64,000 nt of DNA from Streptomyces avicenniae (GCF_000719135.1 NZ_JOEK01000008.1:186001-250000); one strand, 5' to 3'. Numbered from the stretch's first letter, positions 46,832 to 56,392 are shown. Notes: a model not told the origin generated them from the letters alone. Program-made: numbers and translations.

Positions 46832-47275
46832 ATGGGATCGGTACGAAAGGCGAGCGCCTGGCTGGGTCTCGTCGAGGACCGCGAGATGCGCTACTACGAC
46901 GACGAGTACGCGGAGGGCCCCGAGCCCGGCGACGACGCCGGTCCGTGGACCACCGACCCGCGGGTCAGGGTCGCGGCCGAGGTCGCGCAGGACCAGGGCG
47001 GCCGTATCGCCACGGTCACGCCCGACGGCTTCGGGGACGCGCGCCGCATCGGCGAGCTGTTCCGCGACGGCGTGCCGGTCGTGATCAACCTGACGGTCCT
47101 CGACTCGGGCGACGCCAAGCGCGTCGTGGACTTCGCGGCCGGGCTCACCTTCGGTCTGCGGGGCACCATCGAGCGGGTCGCCAACCGCGTGTTCCTGCTC
47201 ACACCGGCCGACTACCAGATCGTGACCGCGCAGCGGGACCGTTCCGCCGAGGACGGCTTCTACAACCAGAGCTGA
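46832..47275 (+). CDS. sflA: SepF-like cell division protein
   Basis: The 147-residue protein has a short N-terminal membrane-targeting helix ([19 protein letters not shown]), an acidic linker, and the SepF C-terminal fold: [40 protein letters not shown] and [13 protein letters not shown]. SepF anchors FtsZ at the membrane; streptomycetes carry extra copies (sflA, sflB). The true sepF is next to ftsZ, which is absent here; neighbours fit the chromosomal context of sflA, so I use that symbol from context. ATG 46832 has GGAGG upstream; the longer frame is not conserved-looking. Confidence 0.85.
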   Translation: MGSVRKASAWLGLVEDREMRYYDDEYAEGPEPGDDAGPWTTDPRVRVAAEVAQDQGGRIATVTPDGFGDARRIGELFRDGVPVVINLTVLDSGDAKRVVDFAAGLTFGLRGTIERVANRVFLLTPADYQIVTAQRDRSAEDGFYNQS

Positions 47276-47294
47276 TCCGCCCCCACCGGGCGGG

Positions 47295-48479
47295 TCAGCC
47301 GCGGAACGCGTCCCGTCCGGTGAGCGCCTTGCCGAGCACCAGTTGATGCATCTCACTGGTGCCCTCGTACGTGAGGACCGTCTCCAGGTTCGCCATGTGG
47401 CGCATCACCGGGTACTCCCACGAGATGCCGTTCGCGCCCAGGATCGTCCGGGCGGTGCGGCAGATGTCCAGCGCCTCGCGCACGTTGCCCAGCTTGCCGA
47501 GGCTGACCTGCTCGGGCAGGAGCCGCCCGGCGTCCATGCGGCGGCCGAGGTGGAGGGCGAGCAGCAGCCCCTTGTTCAGCTCCACCGCCATGTCGGCGAG
47601 CTTCGCCTGCGTCAGCTGGAAGCCGCCGATGGGCCTGCCGAACTGCTCGCGCGTCCCCGCGTACTCCAGGGCCGTACGGAAGCAGGTGCGCGCCGCGCCG
47701 AGCACGCCCCAGACGATGCCGTACCGCGCGTGGCTCAGGCAGCTCAGCGGCGCCCGCAACCCCCGCGCGTCGGCGAGGACCGCCTCGTCCGGCAGGCGCA
47801 CCCCCTCCAGCAGCAGCTCGCTCGTCACCGAGGCGCGCAGCGAGCCCTTGTGCCGGATGGGCGTGGCGGTGAATCCGGGGGTGCCCGCGGGGACGAGGAA
47901 GCCGCGCACGCCGTCGTCCGTCCTGGCCCAGACGACGGCGACGTCGGCGATCGACCCGTTGGTGATCCACGTCTTGCGGCCGGTCAGCAGCCAGCCGCGG
48001 CCGTCGCGTTCGGCGCGGGTGCGCATGCCGGACGGGTCGGAGCCGTGGTCGGGCTCGGTGAGGGCGAAGCAGCCGACGGTCTCCCCTGCGGCCATCCCGG
48101 GCAGCCAGGCGCGGCGCTGCTCCTCGGAGCCGTACCGGTGGATCGCGTACATGGCGAGGGAGCCCTGCACGGAGACGAGGGAGCGGATGCCCGAGTCGGC
48201 GGCCTCCAGCTCCAGGCAGACCAGCCCGTACTGGACGGCCGACGCGCCCGCGCAGCCGTAGCCCTCCAGCGGCATCCCGAGGGCGCCCAGGGCGCCGAGG
48301 CCGCGGGCGAGGCCGCGCGGGTCGGGCAGTTCGCCGCGCTCGTACCAGTCGGCGACGTACGGCAGGACGTGGTCGGCGGCCCAGCGGCGCGCGGCGGCGC
48401 GGACGGCGAGGTCGTCGTCACCGAGGAGTTCGTCGATGCCGAGGGGATCGGCGGGGTCGAAGACGGGACGGTCCTGCAC
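47295..48479 (-). CDS. Acyl-CoA dehydrogenase (glutaryl-CoA dehydrogenase-like)
   Basis: The 394-residue flavoenzyme has FALTEPDHGSDPSGMRTRA, the FAD loop GRKTWITNGSIADVAVVWA, RYGIVWGVLGAARTCFRTAL, and the catalytic Glu in LTYEGTSEMHQLVLGKALTG. The ending and the RHKGSLRAS motif point to the GCDH-like branch, which oxidises and decarboxylates glutaryl-CoA; other short dicarboxyl acyl-CoAs remain possible. The GTG start at 48479 lies 16 bases after the MFS stop on the same strand, so the MFS gene is upstream in a likely operon. Confidence 0.88.
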   Translation of the reverse strand: MQDRPVFDPADPLGIDELLGDDDLAVRAAARRWAADHVLPYVADWYERGELPDPRGLARGLGALGALGMPLEGYGCAGASAVQYGLVCLELEAADSGIRSLVSVQGSLAMYAIHRYGSEEQRRAWLPGMAAGETVGCFALTEPDHGSDPSGMRTRAERDGRGWLLTGRKTWITNGSIADVAVVWARTDDGVRGFLVPAGTPGFTATPIRHKGSLRASVTSELLLEGVRLPDEAVLADARGLRAPLSCLSHARYGIVWGVLGAARTCFRTALEYAGTREQFGRPIGGFQLTQAKLADMAVELNKGLLLALHLGRRMDAGRLLPEQVSLGKLGNVREALDICRTARTILGANGISWEYPVMRHMANLETVLTYEGTSEMHQLVLGKALTGRDAFRG

Positions 48480-48495
48480 GGCGGGGCGCCTTTCG

Positions 48496-50127
48496 TCAGC
48501 TGTCGCCGCGCGGGGGGACGGGCCCGGCCGCGCGTGCCGCGACGCTACGGTCCCCCGCCGCCCCGGGGCAAGCGGACTCCCCGGCCCGGTCGGCGCCGTG
48601 GAGCGCGGGTCCTTGCAGGCCGCGCGGCAGGCGCCGGGCGGCGACGGCGCCCGCGAGCAGGAGGACGGCGCTGACCACCAGGGTGACCTTCATGCCGTGG
48701 ACGAACGCCTCGCGCGCCGCCTGCCGCAGGGCCTCCCCCGTCCCGCCGCCGACGTCGGACGCCACCGTGTACGCCTCGCCCAGCGAGTGCCCCGCGGCGG
48801 CGCTGTCCGTCGGCGAGACGCCCTTGAACCGCTGGACGGCGGGCCCGTACACCGCGTTCATGATGCTGCCGAGCACGGCGATGCCGAGCCCGGCGCCGAA
48901 CTGGTACGCCGTCTCGCCGATGGCCGCCGCGCCGCCCGCCTGCCGCACGGGCACGTCGTTCAGCATCGACTCGTAGGAGGCGAACAGCGTCGTCTCCAGG
49001 CCGAAGCCGAGCAGGACGAAGCCGGTGACCATGAGGAGCGGCCGGTCGTGGTCGTCCAGGGATATGAGCACCAGGACGGCCACCGCCGTCAGCACGAACC
49101 CGGCGGCCACCATGCGGCGCGGCCCCAGGGCGTCCAGCAGGCGCGAACCGGCGAGCCCGGCGGCGATCGCGGCGACGCTGAGCGGCAGCAGCCGCAGGCC
49201 CGTCTCCAGCGGCGAGAGACCGAGGACGAGCTGGAGGTACTGCGCCGCCACGAGCGCCAGGCCGACGAGCGCGAGCACCGTCAGCACGATGCAGCCGACC
49301 GCCGTGCCGAACGCGGGCCTGGCGAACGCCGCCAGATCAACCAGCGGTTCAGGCAGCCGCCGCTGGCGCCGCGCGAACAGGACGAGCAGCAGCGCGCCGC
49401 CGCCCGCCGCGAGCACCGTGCCCGCGGTGAACAGGTCGCCGCCGCCCGCCCGTTTGACCGCGAGGATCACGGAGAACAGCCCGGCGGCGGCCATCAGGGC
49501 GCCCGTCACGTCCCAGGGGCCCGTGCGGTCGCCGGTGGACTCGGGCAGCAGCGCGCGGGCCGCGGGCAGGCAGACGGCCATCAGGGGCAGGTTCACGAGG
49601 AAGACCGAGCCCCACCAGAAGTGTTCGAGCAGCACGCCGCCGACCAGCGGGCCGAGCGCGGCGCCCACGGCGGCCACGGCGCTCCACACGCCGATGGCGA
49701 GGGCGCGTTCACGTCTGTCGGGGAAGACCTGGCGGAGGATGGACAGCGTGGCGGGCATGATCATCGCCCCGCCGACGCCCAGCAGCGCGCGGGCGGCGAT
49801 CAGCACACCGGCCCCGGAGGCGTACGCGGCGGCGGCGGACGCGAGCGCGAAGCAGCCGTAGCCGATCAGCAGCACGCGGCGGCGGCCGACACGGTCGCCG
49901 AGCGTGCCGAAGAGGATGAGCAGCGACGCGCACACCAGGGGGTAGGCGTCAACGATCCACAGCAGTTCGACGCCGCTGGGCCGCAGGTCCTCGCTGACGG
50001 CCGGGACGGCGACGTGCAGCACCGTGGCATCGACGGCGACGACCAGCAGGCTCACGCAGAGCACGACGAGGACCGTCCAGCGGTTCACGGCGCGGGAGCG
50101 GACTCCGGGCGGGGCGATCCCGGACAT
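48496..50127 (-). CDS. DHA2 family MFS transporter
   Basis: The 543-residue protein of 14 membrane helices has [17 protein letters not shown] in helix 1, motif A GTLGDRVGRRRVLLIG, and motif C-like AVGAALGPLVGGVLLEHFW. It belongs to the EmrB/QacA drug-export group. ATG 50127 (MSGIAPPGVRSRAVNRW) has AAAGG upstream; a longer frame to 50247 is not conserved. It is upstream of the acyl-CoA dehydrogenase in the same direction. No local TetR/MarR regulator is next to it. Confidence 0.88.
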   Translation of the reverse strand: MSGIAPPGVRSRAVNRWTVLVVLCVSLLVVAVDATVLHVAVPAVSEDLRPSGVELLWIVDAYPLVCASLLILFGTLGDRVGRRRVLLIGYGCFALASAAAAYASGAGVLIAARALLGVGGAMIMPATLSILRQVFPDRRERALAIGVWSAVAAVGAALGPLVGGVLLEHFWWGSVFLVNLPLMAVCLPAARALLPESTGDRTGPWDVTGALMAAAGLFSVILAVKRAGGGDLFTAGTVLAAGGGALLLVLFARRQRRLPEPLVDLAAFARPAFGTAVGCIVLTVLALVGLALVAAQYLQLVLGLSPLETGLRLLPLSVAAIAAGLAGSRLLDALGPRRMVAAGFVLTAVAVLVLISLDDHDRPLLMVTGFVLLGFGLETTLFASYESMLNDVPVRQAGGAAAIGETAYQFGAGLGIAVLGSIMNAVYGPAVQRFKGVSPTDSAAAGHSLGEAYTVASDVGGGTGEALRQAAREAFVHGMKVTLVVSAVLLLAGAVAARRLPRGLQGPALHGADRAGESACPGAAGDRSVAARAAGPVPPRGDS

Positions 50128-50457
50128 GGGGCACCTTTCCTCCGCGCGGACGGTGTCCCCGCCACCGCGGGGGACTCCCGACGGCGCGCGCCGCGCCGGG
50201 CACGGTGGTGCGGGCAGATGGTCAGACAGACTACGGCAGCCCGTCACGGGGACAAGGGGCGGCGTTCACCTGCGGGGCACCGCGCAAAACACCCTTCACC
50301 CTCGCGGTAATTGACAGGAACACAATTCCGGGATGCCCCGCATTCGCAAAAACGGGGCGAAGCCGGGCGGGTGAATTGACGGTCCATACATCACATAGCC
50401 ATTACGAAGGCGGGGCCGCGCAGGAGGGCTGCTATCACGGGCTGTAATCTTGAAAAA
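50128..50457. other. Divergent spacer, MFS and PAP2 genes
   Basis: There is no gene. It contains TTCACCTGCGGGG at 50269-50281 and TTCACCCTCGCGGTAA at 50292-50307, related to motifs at 51794 and 51874. A short hairpin (CCCCGC / GCGGGG-like) lies near 50337-50360. The segment before the PAP2 start is less GC-rich. Confidence 0.4.
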
Positions 50458-51426
50458 GTGCGTACCGACCGACTCCTCGCCCGCCTCGAACAGGAGCCCG
50501 CGCCACCCGACGCGCCGGCTCCTGGGATGAGCCGCACGCGTGCCGCGCTGCTGTGGGCCACCCTGGGCTTCTACGCGGCCATCGTGGCGGCGGTCCTCAG
50601 CACGTCCTGGCTCGTCCGGCTGGACTGGCAGGTGATGCTGTTCCGGCCGTACAAGCAGTGGCCGGAGATGCACGCGTTCCTCGACTACTTCGTGGTCCTC
50701 GGCCAGCGCGGCCCGACCGCCGCCCTGGTCGCGGCGTGGCTCGGCTGGCGCTCCTGGCGGCAGCGCACCCCGCGCCCGCTGCTGGTGATGGCCTGCGCGC
50801 TGCTGCTGCTGAACGTCACGGTGGGCGCCGCGAAGCTCGGCATGGGCCGCGAAGGGCCGCACTACGCGACGGTCATGGGCTCGAACGAGATGTTCCTGAC
50901 CGGCGATATATTTCCCTCGGGCCACACCGCCAACGCCGTGGTGACCTGGGGGATCCTCGCCTATCTGGCCACCACGCCCCGCGCCAGGCGCGCCCTTTCC
51001 GTGATCGCCGCCCTGTGCGCGCTCGGCGTCGGCGCCACCACCGTCTACCTGGGCACCCACTGGGTGAGCGACGTCCTGCTCGGCTGGGCCGCGGGGCTGC
51101 TGATCCTCCTGGCGCTCCCCTGGTGCGAACCGCTCATCACCCGTGTCGAGCGGATCGTGCTCGGGCTGTGGGGCTACGCCCTCGGCGCCGCCTCCCGGCC
51201 CCGTGCCGGGGCGCTGCGCCCGCTGGGCCCCACGCCCCGTCCGGTGGCCGCGTCGGCGCGTGTGGCGGACGAGCAGCGGGCCGTGGCCGGGGAACCCGCG
51301 CGCATCGGCGCGATCCGGCTGCGCGCCACGGGGCCGCACGCGCACCCGCACCAGCCGGACCACCCGGCGCACCCCGGGCACACGGGCCACCCGGAACACC
51401 CGGTGCGGCCGGTGGGGAGCCACTGA
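50458..51426 (+). CDS. PAP2 family phosphatase with His/Pro-rich tail
   Basis: The 322-residue membrane protein has about six helices. The PAP2 active site is complete: KLGMGREGPH (C1 Lys/Arg), FPSGHTANAVV (C2 His) and TVYLGTHWVSDVLLGW (C3 His/Asp). It likely dephosphorylates phosphatidic acid, phosphatidylglycerol-P or undecaprenyl pyrophosphate at the outer face. Residues 245-322 are a soluble tail ending in HAHPHQPDHPAHPGHTGHPE, a metal-binding-like repeat not part of PAP2. GTG 50458 is the first start in frame. Confidence 0.88.
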   Translation: MRTDRLLARLEQEPAPPDAPAPGMSRTRAALLWATLGFYAAIVAAVLSTSWLVRLDWQVMLFRPYKQWPEMHAFLDYFVVLGQRGPTAALVAAWLGWRSWRQRTPRPLLVMACALLLLNVTVGAAKLGMGREGPHYATVMGSNEMFLTGDIFPSGHTANAVVTWGILAYLATTPRARRALSVIAALCALGVGATTVYLGTHWVSDVLLGWAAGLLILLALPWCEPLITRVERIVLGLWGYALGAASRPRAGALRPLGPTPRPVAASARVADEQRAVAGEPARIGAIRLRATGPHAHPHQPDHPAHPGHTGHPEHPVRPVGSH

Positions 51427-51441
51427 CCGGGCCCGCCCCGG

Positions 51442-51657
51442 TCAGCCCTGCCAGCAGCGCACCACCTCGCCGTCCTGCACGGCCAGGTTGAGCCGTCCCG
51501 GCATGAACTCCATGGTGACGATCGCGTCGGGCGCCAGCCTGCGGACCCGGGCCCAGCCCCGGTCCGTGGCACGGCGTTCGGCGTCGTCGGCGCGCATGCC
51601 GACGTAGCTGTCGGGGACGTCCTGCGGCGGCTGCTGCGGTCGCGGTATGGGTGCCAT
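51442..51657 (-). CDS. I78 family peptidase inhibitor
   Basis: The 71-residue protein DSYVGMRADDAERRATDRGW and VRRLAPDAIVTMEFMPGRLN with VQDGEVVRCWQG matches the proteinase inhibitor I78 family, which blocks serine proteases. There is no signal peptide in the short form (start ATG 51657), so it may act in the cytoplasm or use a leaderless route. It is convergent with the PAP2 gene. A longer frame upstream to 51780 is out of family. It may protect against the cell's own S1/S8 proteases encoded nearby. Confidence 0.8.
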   Translation of the reverse strand: MAPIPRPQQPPQDVPDSYVGMRADDAERRATDRGWARVRRLAPDAIVTMEFMPGRLNLAVQDGEVVRCWQG

Positions 51658-52079
51658 GCGGCCACCGTACGGCCTGCGCGGGATCAGCAGGAAGTCCCGG
51701 CCGGGCCGGGGAACTGTCACGCTTGTGTCACAGCGGCGGCCCGCGCCACCCGTTCGGCCCAACACCGCCCGGACGTTCACGCACGCCTTCCCCTATTCAC
51801 CTCCGCGGCAGGAGGGAAGGAATTCACGACGCGCTTCCCGACGCCCCGTGAACACAATTCGCGACACCCCGAATTCACCTCCACGGTGAACGGGAGGGAC
51901 GGCGGGGTTAAACGGTGGTGCCCCCCTCGCGCGGGCGCGGCGGGGGGTGGACGCGACGCCGGGCAGGATTGACCGCCCCTCGGGCGTGACCCGGGCGCCG
52001 CCTTGTCCGTTGAGCACGGGGCACCTCGCCGCCCACGGCGGGGCGCCCGAGATGCCACAGCCCGAACCGAGGAGCGACA
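51658..52079. other. Spacer with repeated TTCAC/GTGAA motifs
   Basis: There is no gene. TTCAC/GTGAA words recur at 51776, 51794, 51821, 51848 and 51874. The last is a perfect TTCACC-TCCAC-GGTGAA palindrome (51874-51890). ATTCACCTCC is present twice (51793 and 51873). These lie 190-300 bases before the next gene. Confidence 0.45.
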
Positions 52080-52886
52080 GTGTCCCCCTTGCTCGACGTC
52101 AGCGACGACGTACGCGCCGAGATCGGCGACGAAGAAGCCGAACGGCTGCTCGCCGGCGAGAACGCCCCGGGCAGCTACGACTGCACCTCCTGCCGGACCC
52201 CGGGCAACACCGAGCAGGAGCACACGAGCACGGTGCTGTTCGTCGGGGAGGAGACCGCCGTCCTGGCCTTCGCCCACGCCTCGTGCATCCCCTCGCAGGT
52301 CGTGGCGGTCTCCGAGGAACAGCTCAAGGGGGCCGTGCGGTCGCTGACCGGCGACAGCCCCGTGGGGAGCGTGCCCGCCCAGGCCCTCGCCCCGGACGGC
52401 GCGGACCTCCCGGCCGAGCAGGCCGTCCTCGGCGTGACCTGCGGTCAGATCCTGGTGAACGAGCAGCTGTTCCCGGCGATCGTCGTGGAGCCGACGGGCC
52501 CGATCGCGCGGCCCGGCGCGGACGGGCCTGGCGACGACTTCCTGCCGCTGCTCATCGAGGCCGGGTTCGTGCCCGTCACCGACGTCGCCTCCCCGCCGCA
52601 GAAGCTGCCCGGCTGGTCCGTGCTGGTGGCCATGGGGCAGCTGCACGCGGTGCTCCAGGCCAACCCGGGCGGCCAGCCGATCGCCTGGTGGCAGGCCCAC
52701 CAGCCGCTCGCCGTCACCGACGGCTGGCGTGCCAGCGCCAACCAGCAGAACAACGTGCTGGTGTACTGCGCGCCGGCCGGTGCGATCGGGCAGCAGCCGC
52801 GCGAGGACCTCATGCGGGAGGCCCTGGAGAAGGCGGCGGCGGGCGGGCTCCTCGTGGCGGCGGCGATGCCGCTCGCGGGCACCTGA
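52080..52886 (+). CDS. Conserved hypothetical protein with CxxC
   Basis: This 268-residue soluble protein of unknown function starts at GTG 52080 (GGAG upstream). It has SYDCTSCRTPGNTEQEHTST with a CxxC at about residues 34-37, a central domain (DLPAEQAVLGVTCGQILVNE), and a C-terminal AMGQLHAVLQANPGGQPIAWW. No signal or membrane segment is visible. It is followed by a small gene in the same direction. The CxxC could bind zinc. The order next to der is common in streptomycetes, so it is probably core. Confidence 0.7.
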   Translation: MSPLLDVSDDVRAEIGDEEAERLLAGENAPGSYDCTSCRTPGNTEQEHTSTVLFVGEETAVLAFAHASCIPSQVVAVSEEQLKGAVRSLTGDSPVGSVPAQALAPDGADLPAEQAVLGVTCGQILVNEQLFPAIVVEPTGPIARPGADGPGDDFLPLLIEAGFVPVTDVASPPQKLPGWSVLVAMGQLHAVLQANPGGQPIAWWQAHQPLAVTDGWRASANQQNNVLVYCAPAGAIGQQPREDLMREALEKAAAGGLLVAAAMPLAGT

Positions 52887-52998
52887 GCCCCGTCACCGGG
52901 CACGCGGCCCGCGCCGGGAGCCGGGGCGCGGGCCGAGGCGATCGGGTAGAGCGCTCCCGCGCCCCGCATCCGTCCGACGGCCCGCTCGTTGGAGGGGC

Positions 52999-53367
52999 GT
53001 GCACCCATACGACCCTTCCCGACCGCAGCACTCGCCCCGGCACGCGACGACCCGCACCGGGATTCCCGGCATGCGGGCGCCGTACGAGCACGCGGTGACG
53101 TCGGAGACACCCATCTTCGACGCCCTGTGCGCCGAGTACCGGCGGCTGTTCCGGTCCCTGCCCGGGGACCGCTCGGGCGAGGAGCATCTGGCGTTCGTCG
53201 CCTTCGGCTCGTTCCACGGCGCGCAGCACGGGCACGGCCCCGGCAGCGCACTGGCGGCGTACGGGTACGGCTACGCGGGGTCGCTCCACGCGCCCGCCGC
53301 GCTCGTGCCCGCGGTGCTGCCGTCGCGTCAGGACCCGGGGGCGCACGCCGCGCCGCAGGGCCTGTGA
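52999..53367 (+). CDS. Small conserved hypothetical protein
   Basis: The 122-residue protein starts at GTG 52999 after TTGGAGGGGC. A central YEHAVTSETPIFDALCAEYR followed by RLFRSLPGDRSGEEHLAFVAFG is helical and well formed. The C-terminal part is Gly/Ala/Pro-rich (YGYGYAGSLHAPAALVPAVL). No family is recognised. A strong hairpin after the stop separates it from der. Confidence 0.55.
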   Translation: MHPYDPSRPQHSPRHATTRTGIPGMRAPYEHAVTSETPIFDALCAEYRRLFRSLPGDRSGEEHLAFVAFGSFHGAQHGHGPGSALAAYGYGYAGSLHAPAALVPAVLPSRQDPGAHAAPQGL

Positions 53368-53386
53368 CGCCGTTCGCCGGGGCGGA

Positions 53387-53434
53387 GGGGTATGCGGAAG
53401 GGCCGCGCGTGTGCGCGGCCCTTCCGCATACCCC
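53387..53434. terminator. Very strong bidirectional hairpin
   Basis: 22-bp arms pair perfectly around a GTGT loop (left arm starts GGGGTATGCGGAAGG; right arm ends CCTTCCGCATACCCC). It lies between the convergent small gene and der. Confidence 0.85.
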
Positions 53435-53455
53435 GGGGGCCCTCCCGGGCCCCGC

Positions 53456-54922
53456 CTACTTCTTGCGCCCGCGCTTCTCGCGCACGCGCACCGACACCTG
53501 GATCGGCGTGCCCTCGAAGCCGAACTCCTCGCGCAGCCGCCGCTCCAGGAAGCGCCGGTAGCCCGCCTCAAGGAATCCTGACGCGAAGAGCACGAACCGC
53601 GGCGGACGCGTGCCCGCCTGGGTGCCGAAGAGGATGCGCGGCTGCTTCCCGCCCCGCACCGGGTGCGGGTGGGAGGCGACGATCTCGCCGAGGAAGGCGT
53701 TCAGCTTGCCGGTCGGGACGCGGCTCTCCCAGCCCGCGAGCGCCGTCTCGATGGCGGGCACCAGCTTCTCCATGTGCCGGCCGGTGCGCGCCGAGATGTT
53801 GACGCGCGGCGCCCACTGGACCTGGACCAGCTCCTGCTCGATCTCGCGCTCCAGGTAGTACCGGCGCTCGTCGTCCAGCTGGTCCCACTTGTTGTACGCG
53901 ATCACCAGGGCGCGCCCGGCGTCCACGGTCATCGTGATGATGCGGGTGTCCTGCACGCTGATCGGCTCGGTGACGTCGATCAGCACGACCGCGGCCTCGG
54001 CCTTGCCCAGCGCGGCGGCCGTGCGCAGGGACGCGTAGTAGTCCGCGCCGTCCTGGAGGTGCACGCGGCGCCTGATGCCCGCCGTATCGACGAAGCGCCA
54101 TGTCTCGCCGCCCAGCTCGATCAGCTCGTCCACCGGGTCGCGGGTGGTGCCCGCCATGGGATCGACGACGACGCGCTCCTCCCCCGCCACCTTGTTCAGC
54201 AGCGAGGACTTGCCGACGTTGGGACGGCCGATCAGCGCGATACGGCGCGGGCCGCCGAGCGTCGTGCCGAACGTCTCCCTGGGCGCGTCGGGCAGGACTT
54301 CGAGGACCTTGTCGAGCATGTCGCCGGTGCCGCGGCCGTGCAGCGCGGAGACGGGCTGCGGCTCGCCGAGGCCGAGGGACCACAGGTAGGCGGCGTCCGA
54401 CTCGGACGAGGGGCCGTCCACCTTGTTGGCGCACAGCACCACGGGCTTGCCCGAGCGGCGCAGCAGCCGCACGACGGCCTCGTCCGTGTCGGTGGCGCCG
54501 ACCGTGGCGTCCACGACGAGGACGACGGCGTCGGCCGCCTCGATGGCGAACTCGGCCTGCGCGGCGACGGACGCCTGGATGCCGAGGACGTCCTGCTCCC
54601 AGCCGCCGGTGTCCACGACCTTGAAGCGGCGGCCCGACCACTCCGCCTCGTACGTCACGCGGTCGCGGGTCACGCCCGGCCTGTCCTCGACGACGGCCTC
54701 ACGGCGGCCGAGGATGCGGTTGACCAGCGTGGACTTGCCCACGTTGGGCCGCCCGACGACGGCGAGGACGGGCAGCGGGCCCGCCGTGGCGGCGGCCAGC
54801 TCGCCCGCGATCTCGTCCGCCTCGAAGCCCTCCTCGGCGGCGAGGGCCATGAACTCCTCGTACTCGGCGCCCCCGAGGGCACCGAGCGGGGCATCGGTGC
54901 CTGGGTGGTTGTGGTCGGTCAT
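53456..54922 (-). CDS. der: Ribosome assembly GTPase Der (EngA)
   Basis: The 488-residue protein has two Ras-like G domains, [20 protein letters not shown] (about 55) and [20 protein letters not shown] (about 230). Switch/G3 sites are DTGGWE and DTAGIR, G4 sites CANKVDG and YNKWDQ. A C-terminal KH-like domain ends [28 protein letters not shown]. An N-terminal acidic extension of about 50 residues is normal for actinobacteria. It works in 50S subunit maturation. It is downstream of plsC-like and cmk in the same direction. Confidence 0.97.
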   Translation of the reverse strand: MTDHNHPGTDAPLGALGGAEYEEFMALAAEEGFEADEIAGELAAATAGPLPVLAVVGRPNVGKSTLVNRILGRREAVVEDRPGVTRDRVTYEAEWSGRRFKVVDTGGWEQDVLGIQASVAAQAEFAIEAADAVVLVVDATVGATDTDEAVVRLLRRSGKPVVLCANKVDGPSSESDAAYLWSLGLGEPQPVSALHGRGTGDMLDKVLEVLPDAPRETFGTTLGGPRRIALIGRPNVGKSSLLNKVAGEERVVVDPMAGTTRDPVDELIELGGETWRFVDTAGIRRRVHLQDGADYYASLRTAAALGKAEAAVVLIDVTEPISVQDTRIITMTVDAGRALVIAYNKWDQLDDERRYYLEREIEQELVQVQWAPRVNISARTGRHMEKLVPAIETALAGWESRVPTGKLNAFLGEIVASHPHPVRGGKQPRILFGTQAGTRPPRFVLFASGFLEAGYRRFLERRLREEFGFEGTPIQVSVRVREKRGRKK

Positions 54923-55025
54923 GGAGTTCTGTACCTCGTCCGTCGGTGGTGCTGTCTGTCGGTGGGCCGCGCCGCCGGGGGCGCGGGGAGGGGGCGTGCG
55001 CGTGGCCCCCGGTGACCAGTGTCGC

Positions 55026-55676
55026 TCAGCGACCGGTGAGACGGCGGGCGTCCTTCAGGTGCGCGGTCAGCCGCTCCTGGAGGCGCACGGTGGCCTGGTC
55101 GAGCGCCGCCCGCGTACGCCGCCCGCCGGCCCCTTCAGGCGCGGCGGGGAACGGGTCGCCGAAGACGACGTCGATCCGGCTGCGCAGCGGCGGCAGGCCC
55201 GGCAGGAGACGGCCGCGCCGCTCGTTGCTGCCCAGCACCGCGACCGGGACGACCGGCGCCCCCGAGCGGAGCGCGAAGTACGCGAGCCCGGCGCGCAGGG
55301 CGGCGAAGTCGCCCTCGGTACGGGTGCCCTCGGGGAATATCCCCAGAACACCGCCGCCCTTCAGGATGTCGAGCGCGCCGGTCACGGCCGTGCGGTCCGT
55401 GCCGTCGCGGTCCACCCGGACCTGTCCGATGCCGTGCAGGAAGGGACCGAAGGGGCCGACGAACGCCTCCTTCTTGACGAGGAAGTGCACCGGCCGGGGC
55501 GAGGTGCCGAGCACGACGGGCCCGTCCACGTTGTGCGTGTGGTTGACCGCCAGGATCACGGGGCCGCCCGGCGGGACCCGCCAGGCGCCCAGCACGCGCG
55601 GACGCCAGGCGCCGTTGATGATGCCGATGGCCAGCCGTCTGCCCGTCGCCGCGCCCCTGGCGCGCGGTTCCGTCAC
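55026..55676 (-). CDS. Lysophospholipid acyltransferase (PlsC-like)
   Basis: The 216-residue enzyme has the acyltransferase box [13 protein letters not shown] (a variant of HxxxxD with His45 and Asp50), the glycerol-phosphate site [13 protein letters not shown], and [10 protein letters not shown]. It makes phosphatidic acid from lysophosphatidic acid at the membrane. The GTG at 55676 overlaps the cmk stop by four bases (GTGA), so translation is coupled. The first box has N-H-T-H instead of the common NHxSxxD spacing but keeps His and Asp. Confidence 0.87.
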   Translation of the reverse strand: MTEPRARGAATGRRLAIGIINGAWRPRVLGAWRVPPGGPVILAVNHTHNVDGPVVLGTSPRPVHFLVKKEAFVGPFGPFLHGIGQVRVDRDGTDRTAVTGALDILKGGGVLGIFPEGTRTEGDFAALRAGLAYFALRSGAPVVPVAVLGSNERRGRLLPGLPPLRSRIDVVFGDPFPAAPEGAGGRRTRAALDQATVRLQERLTAHLKDARRLTGR

Positions 55677-56392
55677 CTCGACCGCCGCTTCCCGTCCACG
55701 AGCCGCACGACGCGCTCGATCACCTGATCGAGGGTGAGCTCCGTGGTGTCCACCTCGACGGCGCCCGTGGCCTGGGCCAGCGGGGACGTGGTGCGGCCCG
55801 CGTCGGCGGCGTCGCGCCGGACGAGGTCGGCCCGCGTGGTCGCGACGTCGGCGGCCTCCTTGCCGGTCAGCTCGGCGCTGCGGCGGGCGGCCCGTGCCTC
55901 GGCCGAGGCGGTGAGGAAGATCTTGACGTCCGCGTCCGGCAGCACGGTCGTGCCGATGTCGCGGCCCTCGACGACGATGCCGCCGCCCGCCTCGGCGGCG
56001 ATGGCGCGCTGGAGGCCGGTGACGCGCGTACGGACCTCCGGCACGGCGCTGACCGCGCTGACGGCGGCGGTGACGGCCTGGCCGCGGATCGGGGCGGCGA
56101 CGTCCGTGCCGTCCACGGTGATGGTGGGGGAACGCGGGTCGGTGCCGGAGACGATGACGGGCTTGGCCGCCGCGGCGGCGACGGCCGCACGGTCGGCGAC
56201 GTCGATGCCGTTCTCCAGCATCCACCAGGTCATCGCGCGGTACTGGGCGCCGGTGTCGAGGTAGGCGAGACCGAGCCGGACGGCGACGGCCTTGGAGGTG
56301 CTGGACTTGCCCGTGCCGGAGGGGCCGTCGATGGCGACGATGACGGGGTTCTCAGCCACAGGGACAGCCACGGAGGTGCGCACCTTTCTCAC
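55673..56392 (-). CDS. cmk: Cytidylate kinase
   Basis: The enzyme phosphorylates CMP/dCMP. The P-loop is VAIDGPSGTGKSSTSKAVAVRL, YLDTGAQYRAMTWWML is the CMP site, and GIVVEGRDIGTTVLPDADVKIFLTA and RRDAADAGRTTSPL follow. The full frame is 239 residues from GTG 56392; GTG starts at 56383 and 56371 are equally possible and none has an ideal ribosome site (GAAAGG lies at 56383-56390). It is between tyrA and the plsC-like gene in the leftward operon. Confidence 0.95.
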   Translation of the reverse strand: MRKVRTSVAVPVAENPVIVAIDGPSGTGKSSTSKAVAVRLGLAYLDTGAQYRAMTWWMLENGIDVADRAAVAAAAAKPVIVSGTDPRSPTITVDGTDVAAPIRGQAVTAAVSAVSAVPEVRTRVTGLQRAIAAEAGGGIVVEGRDIGTTVLPDADVKIFLTASAEARAARRSAELTGKEAADVATTRADLVRRDAADAGRTTSPLAQATGAVEVDTTELTLDQVIERVVRLVDGKRRSR

